Assembly (NCBI RefSeq): GCF_030463565.1
Contig: NC_134643.1
Location: forward strand, 46,104,221 to 46,168,220
Reading direction: 5' to 3'
DNA from: Pelecanus crispus
Taxonomy: Eukaryota > Chordata > Aves > Pelecaniformes > Pelecanidae
DNA: 64,000 nt
In this document: positions 61,701 to 64,000 of the stretch, one piece after another
Layout of the letters: each line of letters opens with the position of its first letter
Position numbering within the stretch: position 1 is the first letter of the stretch
The notes under the pieces: model-generated
The model's input: the letters and a program-made list of their open reading frames with translations, nothing else
What the model was told of the DNA's origin: nothing
The model's database searches: none
Position numbers and translations under genes: made by a program

Positions 61701-63704
61701 AGCCTTCCAGGGAAGGAGGTGCCGTTGTGATTTATCTGTAAAACAGAGGCGTTATGTCTTAAATTTCCCCCTGGTTTAGATTTTATTTCCCAAATAGATG
61801 ATTTCTGTTTCAAAATCTTGCTTAAATAGGAACATGCTTAAGTGCACAGCAAAAGAAGAATGTGCAAAATGTCAAGCATTCCTGATTTCCTTTTTCTGAG
61901 ATGCAGGAACACCCCTTCCAAGTTACAATGCAATAATCTAATAGCTGTATCTATCACTATCTTTTTAAACAGTAACTTAATGAAGTCTCCATACTGTAAC
62001 TTAGTCATGTGTTGGTTAGTGTTGCTCTAGGGCCTTGGATTTTTTTTTGTTTTTGTTTTAATTTTGGTTTTGTTATGCAAAAAAAAATAAACCTTACTCT
62101 TTTGAGTCTCTTCAAGTGAATTACTCTCTAAAGTTGCCTCTTGTTCTTTGTGGACTGTAGAAGAAGCCTAGAGAACTAGTTCAGCATAGACATATTTTTT
62201 TCATAATGGGAGCCAAGTAAGATAAATACCATGTATTGCTCTCAATAGAAATCATGCTGTGATGACACAGACTAATGATGAAGTATTGAATATAAATCAG
62301 CAGTTCATCTGAGTATAGTTGGCTGTACATTTTCATCTGTACGTCGTGAATCTGAACTGGAAGTTCTGTGTTTCTACCTGAAGAGGATTGCTAATTTATT
62401 TGTTGGAGCTGTGAGGCAAGACTGTAAATGATTCTTCTCTTTAGTGTCTTATTAGGTGACATTGTCTGTCCAGTGTCATGAGTATCCGTGACTTTATATG
62501 CAATTCAACAGGGCATTAAATTGCTTGTTAGGAAATAAGAAGTGCAAAAAATCTGCTATGACATGAATAAAGCTACTGTGCAAGTGTTAGAAAGATCACA
62601 ACCTTAGCAGCATGTAGTAATGTATGGTAATGTCTAGCTTCTAAGTACTGCTAGTCATATTTAAGAAAGCTACCATTGACATAGAGGATCTTATAATTTT
62701 AAACAGGGCGTGAAGTGAATTTGTAATGGTTAATGGAGGACAATAAAGTGTGACTAAACATCCGATGAAAGATTATGAAGTTAAAGACTGTATGGGTTTA
62801 ATACCCAGGTATATAGCACTACCTCATTTAATGGTACGAACATGCAAATCACATCTGTCAGAACTGCTAGGTGTTGCATCTCTTCTCTGCCAAAGTTGGC
62901 TACAGCATGTCCAGTGAAATGAACTGAATTCTAGTACTGTGATCAGGGACCGAGCACTGCAGAATGTTGTTCTGCAATCAGCATTATCTAGTAGGATAAT
63001 TCCCCTCCCCCACCCCCCCCAAAATGTATATATAGCCAGCCTCTCCACAGGAAAATAGCTTTAGGTCCTATTGTTTTCCCCAAAACTAATTTCCAAAGGC
63101 GTGTAAAAAGATAACACAACAGCTCGAAAAATACTAAAATCTGTTTAAATGAAACATTATTAAAAACTTTAAGAGTTATGCTACAGGTATTTCCTTTTAG
63201 TTCTCTTTATTTCATTACTATTTCTTCTGATATCTCTTTCTGACCCTTTTTTGGTATTTCATTCTTATGTTTTGCCTAACAGATTTCTACCTAGTTCCTA
63301 TGTATGGACCATTTAATTATTTTTCACTTCCACTGACAGTTGCTTGCCACTGGTCTACCAGGGTCTTTGCATTCTGAAAATAAGGCTTCTTTTACATGAT
63401 ACTTTAAGTAGCATAAATTAATATTGCTAAGATTCTAATTTTTACTCAGTGGGATGCAGCATAAAAGGAGTAAAAGTTCTTTCTCCCCTTTTCCCTTTAT
63501 CTCATCTGGGAAACCAACCACAGATGTTTATTGAATTTGTTTTCTTGTTTTCCTTTCCGCATCCAGATCAAGATATATACTTTTTTATTTTTATTTAAAG
63601 GTTCAGAATGTTATTTGTAGCTGGTGAGCACTGTGATGTGGACACGCTAGAATGGTCAAAAAAGGTCTTCAAGGTACCTGTCTTGGACCACTGGTGGCAA
63701 ACTG
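13454..63704 (+). CDS. ACSS3: ACSS3, mitochondrial short-chain acyl-CoA synthetase (exons 1-9, 3' part outside window)
   Basis: ACSS3 activates short-chain fatty acids, mainly propionate, to acyl-CoA in two steps: acyl-AMP formation, then transfer to CoA, in the mitochondrial matrix. Nine exons join in frame to give about 450 residues; the vertebrate protein is about 686, so the C-terminal lid and remaining exons lie to the right. Residues 1-59 form a presequence with ten Arg, one Lys and no acidic residue. Residues 60 to about 120 match the acetyl-CoA synthetase N-terminal domain, followed by the AMP-binding domain. [10 protein letters not shown], the phosphate-binding loop, is at 298-307, and HWWQT of the conserved WWQTE motif is at 446-450. 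The sequence agrees closely with remembered mammalian ACSS3. Exons 3-7 are all phase 0 and multiples of three. No frameshift or stop was seen. Confidence 0.97.
13795..13835 (+). repeat. GGGGCC hexanucleotide repeat at the start of intron 1
   Basis: Four perfect tandem GGGGCC units (13807-13830) are flanked by GGGGCC at 13795-13800 and GGGCC variants. The tract begins about 34 bp after the exon 1 donor. Such G-runs can form G-quadruplexes in RNA or DNA. Confidence 0.92.
15085..15175 (+). mobile_element. Possible diverged CR1 fragment (RT region)
   Basis: A broken translation here resembles the CR1 block '[15 protein letters not shown]', in the same orientation as the clearer CR1 remnant 200 bp downstream. 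It may be the upstream part of the same old insertion. The match is weak and short. Confidence 0.35.
15370..15665 (+). mobile_element. Old CR1 LINE 3' remnant
   Basis: A degenerate CR1 ORF2 C-terminus is readable: an arginine-rich '[15 protein letters not shown]' block, then '[12 protein letters not shown]', then a stop and an 'EHWHRV' remnant of the WNRLP block. It ends near CCAGAGGTCCCTTCCAAC, the typical CR1 3' UTR. Stops and frameshifts show it is inactive and older than the 7724-9357 copy. Confidence 0.85.
16660..16965 (+). mobile_element. Ancient CR1/L3-like remnant
   Basis: The + strand translation, across stops, reads [12 protein letters not shown], then KLQQGRCRF, then [15 protein letters not shown]. 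These line up in order with the CR1 blocks [17 protein letters not shown] and [15 protein letters not shown]. It is much more diverged than the other copies. Confidence 0.7.
17731..18280 (-). mobile_element. Solo ERVL-like LTR, older copy
   Basis: Same family and orientation as 6496-7063: + strand begins TGTCATGG and ends CCAGGACA, with an A/T repeat tract in the middle. It is more diverged than the copies at 6496 and 49704, and I see no matching target duplication, so it is probably older. It lies antisense in ACSS3 intron 1. Confidence 0.88.
18724..18875 (-). mobile_element. LTR fragment of the same ERVL-like family
   Basis: These 152 bp match the 5' end of the LTR (minus orientation), from the TTGAAAAAGTCCTTGACTAG block to CCAGGACA. 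It lies 443 bp beyond the fuller LTR with the same orientation; the rest of this copy is missing. Confidence 0.85.
21420..21564 (+). CDS. ACSS3: ACSS3 exon 2
   Basis: The first base completes the split Trp codon 103 and the exon then encodes residues 104-151, starting FVGGELN and ending LLEQ. The acceptor is TTTTTTAG|G and the donor CAG|GTATGT. It includes the ACSS3-typical [10 protein letters not shown] and IYDSPVTNT segments, the junction of the N-terminal domain and the AMP-binding domain. Confidence 0.97.
22770..22950. repeat. TA-rich low-complexity tract
   Basis: A cryptic microsatellite of TATATA, TTTATATG and ATACATA motifs in ACSS3 intron 2, with no long perfect repeat. Confidence 0.75.
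26929..27613 (-). repeat. Inverted duplication, arm A (unidentified element)
   Basis: This 685-bp segment is the reverse complement of 43761-44454 with only scattered substitutions and small indels. Similarity stops sharply at the low-coordinate end (after GGGGCAGGGCAAGTGG). At the other end both copies share a faint CTTTTCCTACTGCT motif, beyond which arm B carries about 97 extra bases. Several overlapping frames are open on both strands in both copies, but none resembles a protein I recognise. It could be a fragment of a low-copy transposon or a segmental duplication. Confidence 0.85.
28232..28260 (+). repeat. 29-bp palindrome
   Basis: CTCAAGTGATTTTA and TAAAATCACTTGAG are perfect 14-bp inverted arms around one central base. 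It lies in ACSS3 intron 2 and may simply be chance. Confidence 0.85.
31926..32114 (+). CDS. ACSS3: ACSS3 exon 3
   Basis: Encodes residues 152-214 (63 codons, phase 0 at both ends), starting VSKLADV and ending RIDHAK. The acceptor is ATACAG|GTC and the donor AAAG|GTAATA. It carries the highly conserved block YMPMIPQ and [15 protein letters not shown] of the acetyl/propionyl-CoA synthetase AMP-binding domain. A continuing open frame after the donor is intron. Confidence 0.97.
32115..37299 (+). other. ACSS3: ACSS3 intron 3 (5,185 bp)
   Basis: GT-AG intron, phase 0. A MIR-like remnant lies at about 33468-33545 and a T-run at about 35547-35560. I recognised nothing else. Confidence 0.92.
33468..33545 (+). 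mobile_element. MIR-like ancient SINE remnant (3' core)
   Basis: The stretch AACAGAGAAAGTTTAAGTGA followed by TTACCCAAGGTCATACAGCA closely follows the MIR consensus 'gagaggttaagtgacttgcccaaggtcacacagc'. Only the second half of the core is recognisable. Confidence 0.65.
37300..37434 (+). CDS. ACSS3: ACSS3 exon 4
   Basis: Encodes residues 215-259 (45 codons, phase 0), starting [13 protein letters not shown] and ending IYKRPNL. The acceptor is TTATTTTAG|C and the donor TTG|GTGGGT. The segment is part of the AMP-binding domain and matches ACSS3 rather than the cytosolic ACSS2 in its [11 protein letters not shown] region. Confidence 0.96.
37435..37724 (+). other. ACSS3: ACSS3 intron 4 (290 bp)
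   Basis: Short GT-AG intron, phase 0. A T/C-rich polypyrimidine stretch (about 37675-37715) precedes the acceptor GGGCAG|GGC. Confidence 0.93.
37725..37865 (+). CDS. ACSS3: ACSS3 exon 5 (ATP-binding P-loop)
   Basis: Encodes residues 260-306 (47 codons, phase 0), starting [13 protein letters not shown] and ending [11 protein letters not shown]. This is the signature phosphate-binding loop of the acyl-adenylate-forming superfamily, which binds the ATP phosphates; its final Gly is the first codon of exon 6. The donor is AAG|GTAAAG. Confidence 0.97.
38202..38300 (-). mobile_element. CR1 3' end fragment
   Basis: On the minus strand it reads the CR1 3' UTR (GGTTGGACTGGATGATCTTA, then AAGGTCTTTTCC) and a short ATTCTATG tail at 38202-38217. 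Only about 100 bp of the 3' end is present. Confidence 0.88.
38571..39372 (-). mobile_element. 5'-truncated CR1 LINE with ORF2 C-terminal remnant
   Basis: An antisense CR1 copy of about 800 bp. On the minus strand, from about 39372 to 38703, it keeps an open frame covering the region just after the reverse transcriptase core: [38 protein letters not shown], then [12 protein letters not shown] and [12 protein letters not shown]. The frame ends early because TCA has become TAA after GEVVE; the 7724-9357 copy reads on there. The 3' UTR and a degraded tail run to 38571. The RT catalytic motifs are absent. Confidence 0.92.
41178..41258 (+). CDS. ACSS3: ACSS3 exon 6
   Basis: Encodes residues 307-333 (27 codons, phase 0), [20 protein letters not shown] through GLKPGE. 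It begins with the last Gly of the P-loop motif. The acceptor is CATTTAG|GGT and the donor GAG|GTAATT. Confidence 0.97.
41259..41343 (+). other. ACSS3: ACSS3 intron 6 (85 bp)
   Basis: Very short GT-AG intron, phase 0, with a T-rich tract before the acceptor TTTTAG|GTG. Its length is near the lower limit for vertebrate introns. Confidence 0.95.
41344..41439 (+). CDS. ACSS3: ACSS3 exon 7
   Basis: Encodes residues 334-365 (32 codons, phase 0): [20 protein letters not shown], then [12 protein letters not shown]. The block is nearly invariant in acetyl- and propionyl-CoA synthetases and forms part of the acyl/adenylate pocket. The donor is GAG|GTATGA. Confidence 0.98.
43761..44454 (+). repeat. 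Inverted duplication, arm B (unidentified element)
   Basis: This 694-bp segment is the inverted partner of 26929-27613. It differs mainly by single substitutions and an indel cluster near 43820-43870. It has comparable open frames on both strands (119 and 111 codons on +, 88 on -), shared with the other arm, but no recognisable domain. The arms lie in introns 2 and 7 and face each other across exons 3-7. Confidence 0.85.
45753..45800 (+). repeat. Short tandem and inverted repeat with GGTTAAC motifs
   Basis: TTGTGGTTAACTTTTAA occurs at 45753-45769 and again at 45772-45788. The second copy runs into AAGTGTTAACC, giving an imperfect inverted repeat. HNF1-type half sites (GTTAA) are repeated, but this may be coincidence. 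Confidence 0.6.
48792..48840 (-). mobile_element. Possible ancient CR1-type 3' tail
   Basis: A TCATAGAATTTTAAGGCTGG motif followed by GGACCACTGTGG resembles ancient amniote CR1-type 3' ends in antisense. Only a short piece is readable. Confidence 0.35.
49704..50271 (+). mobile_element. Solo ERVL-like LTR, sense strand, 5-bp target duplication
   Basis: Same family as 6496-7063 but on the + strand. It starts TGTGCTGG and ends CCATGACG (terminal CA changed to CG). The flanks GATGG at 49699-49703 and 50272-50276 are an exact 5-bp duplication. It has an ATT-repeat tract, an ATTAAA signal at 50135-50140 and is highly similar to the 6496 copy, so both are probably recent. It lies in the sense orientation in ACSS3 intron 7. 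Confidence 0.92.
51930..52180 (-). mobile_element. Possible ancient CR1/L3 remnant
   Basis: The phrase GAACTGATCCCTGCAGAAATCCAGTGG resembles the antisense of old CR1/L3 3' regions ('ctgatccctgnggaactccactag'). The remainder is too diverged to align by eye. Confidence 0.35.
55144..55295 (+). CDS. ACSS3: ACSS3 exon 8
   Basis: Encodes residues 366-415 and two bases of codon 416 (Arg). It starts [19 protein letters not shown] and ends GKQYSLK. The acceptor is CCATAG|GGG and the donor AAAAG|GTGAAC. The segment includes the [15 protein letters not shown] block, where acyl-CoA synthetases position the acyl group. Relative to remembered human ACSS3 only conservative changes are apparent. Confidence 0.97.
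55805..55945 (+). mobile_element. MIR-like ancient SINE remnant
   Basis: The sequence runs through CATCCTCACAAATCCCCTGT, then GGTATTATCTGTATTTTGCA, then GATGGGAAGCTGAGGCACAG and AGAGATTAAGG. This follows the MIR/CORE-SINE order 'tcctcacaacaaccctgtgagg', 'attattatccccattttacagatg' and 'gaaactgaggcacagagagg'. Such copies are shared across amniotes. Confidence 0.8.
56827..56938 (+). repeat. Near-perfect 112-bp hairpin (inverted repeat)
   Basis: The left arm, starting CTTAAGTCAGTACTATACAA at 56827, and the right arm, ending TTGTATAGTACTGACTTAAG at 56938, are reverse complements. Over about 47 bp they differ by one base (ACCCC against AACCC), then continue with two mismatches up to a short central loop around 56877-56888. 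The outer G at 56825 can extend pairing past one mismatch. There are no TG...CA ends and no obvious target duplication. Confidence 0.92.
63003..63020 (+). repeat. C-rich run
   Basis: A short C tract, CCCCTCCCCCACCCCCCCC, in intron 8. Confidence 0.8.
63601..63704 (+). CDS. ACSS3: ACSS3 exon 9
   Basis: The first base completes Arg416; the exon then encodes residues 417-450 and one base of codon 451. It reads [20 protein letters not shown] and ends [10 protein letters not shown]. The expected next residue is Glu of the WWQTE motif, so the single G before the donor (ACTG|GTGAGT) is codon-consistent. The acceptor is TTTAAAG|G. The open frame continuing past 63704 is intron. Confidence 0.96.
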
Positions 63705-64000
63705 GTGAGTGTTTTAAAATACTGTTTGTAAAATATGGTGAAGAGATATTTTCAGACTTGTTTCTTGAGTCTACAGGTAGAACTGCTTTCTCTTTCCATG
63801 AACATTTGAATAGGCAGGACAAAGTGTGAAAATAAAAATTCAAACAGGAAGAATGTTTTCTGGAAGTAGTCTGAAAAGTGACTTCAGGATATATTTTAAA
63901 CACAGCATTTTTAAAAGCTATATAGAAAAAAGGTGCCTGTGTTTAAAAAAAAAACAAAGCTTGCATCAGTATTTTTTGCAGGTGTATTCTTACATTGTTT
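63705..64000 (+). other. ACSS3: Start of ACSS3 intron 9 (incomplete)
   Basis: The donor GT is at 63705-63706, phase 1. The window ends before the next acceptor; no repeat is recognisable. Confidence 0.9.

Larger units (their letters stand above)
55296..63600 (+). other. ACSS3: ACSS3 intron 8 (8,305 bp)
   Basis: GT-AG intron, phase 2. It contains a MIR-like remnant (55805-55945), a long near-perfect hairpin (56827-56938), T/A runs near 62040-62090 and a C-run near 63003-63020. I recognised nothing else. Confidence 0.92.

Overview
The window is vertebrate nuclear DNA, almost certainly from a bird. It has long introns, a CpG-island promoter, CR1 LINEs ending in the avian ATTCTATG tail, bird-type endogenous retrovirus LTRs with intact target duplications, and almost no other repeat classes. 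A tRNA-Ile-headed, CR1-tailed SINE at 7064-7207 resembles, from memory, the TguSINE1 family of passerines, so a songbird or close relative is the best guess. No bacterial-type gene or CRISPR array was seen.

Layout. Bases 1-13020 are upstream intergenic DNA. They carry a solo LTR nested in the SINE tail (6491-7207), a 5'-truncated CR1 with an uninterrupted 482-codon reverse transcriptase frame (7724-9357) and a second, unrelated solo LTR with a perfect 6-bp target duplication (10262-11040). A CpG island at about 13021-14020 holds the promoter and first exon of the only host gene, ACSS3 (mitochondrial short-chain acyl-CoA synthetase). Nine ACSS3 exons lie on the + strand between 13454 and 63704. 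Together they encode about 450 residues, roughly the first two thirds of the protein; the rest lies beyond the right edge. Every exon has GT-AG boundaries and the reading frame joins without a break.

Introns. Intron 1 has a GGGGCC repeat next to the donor, old CR1 remnants and two LTR pieces. Introns 2 and 7 hold the two arms of an unidentified, very similar inverted duplication (26929-27613 and 43761-44454) that brackets exons 3-7. Intron 3 and intron 8 hold MIR-like ancient SINE remnants. Intron 5 holds two truncated CR1s in antisense. Intron 6 is only 85 bp. Intron 7 holds a young sense-strand LTR. Intron 8 holds a nearly perfect 112-bp hairpin.

No clearly new biological system is visible. 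The observations most worth following up are the inverted duplication around exons 3-7 (possible back-splicing or inversion), the intron 8 hairpin, the nested LTR/SINE and the structure of the CpG island. All calls come from reading the sequence and remembered family features; no database search was run.
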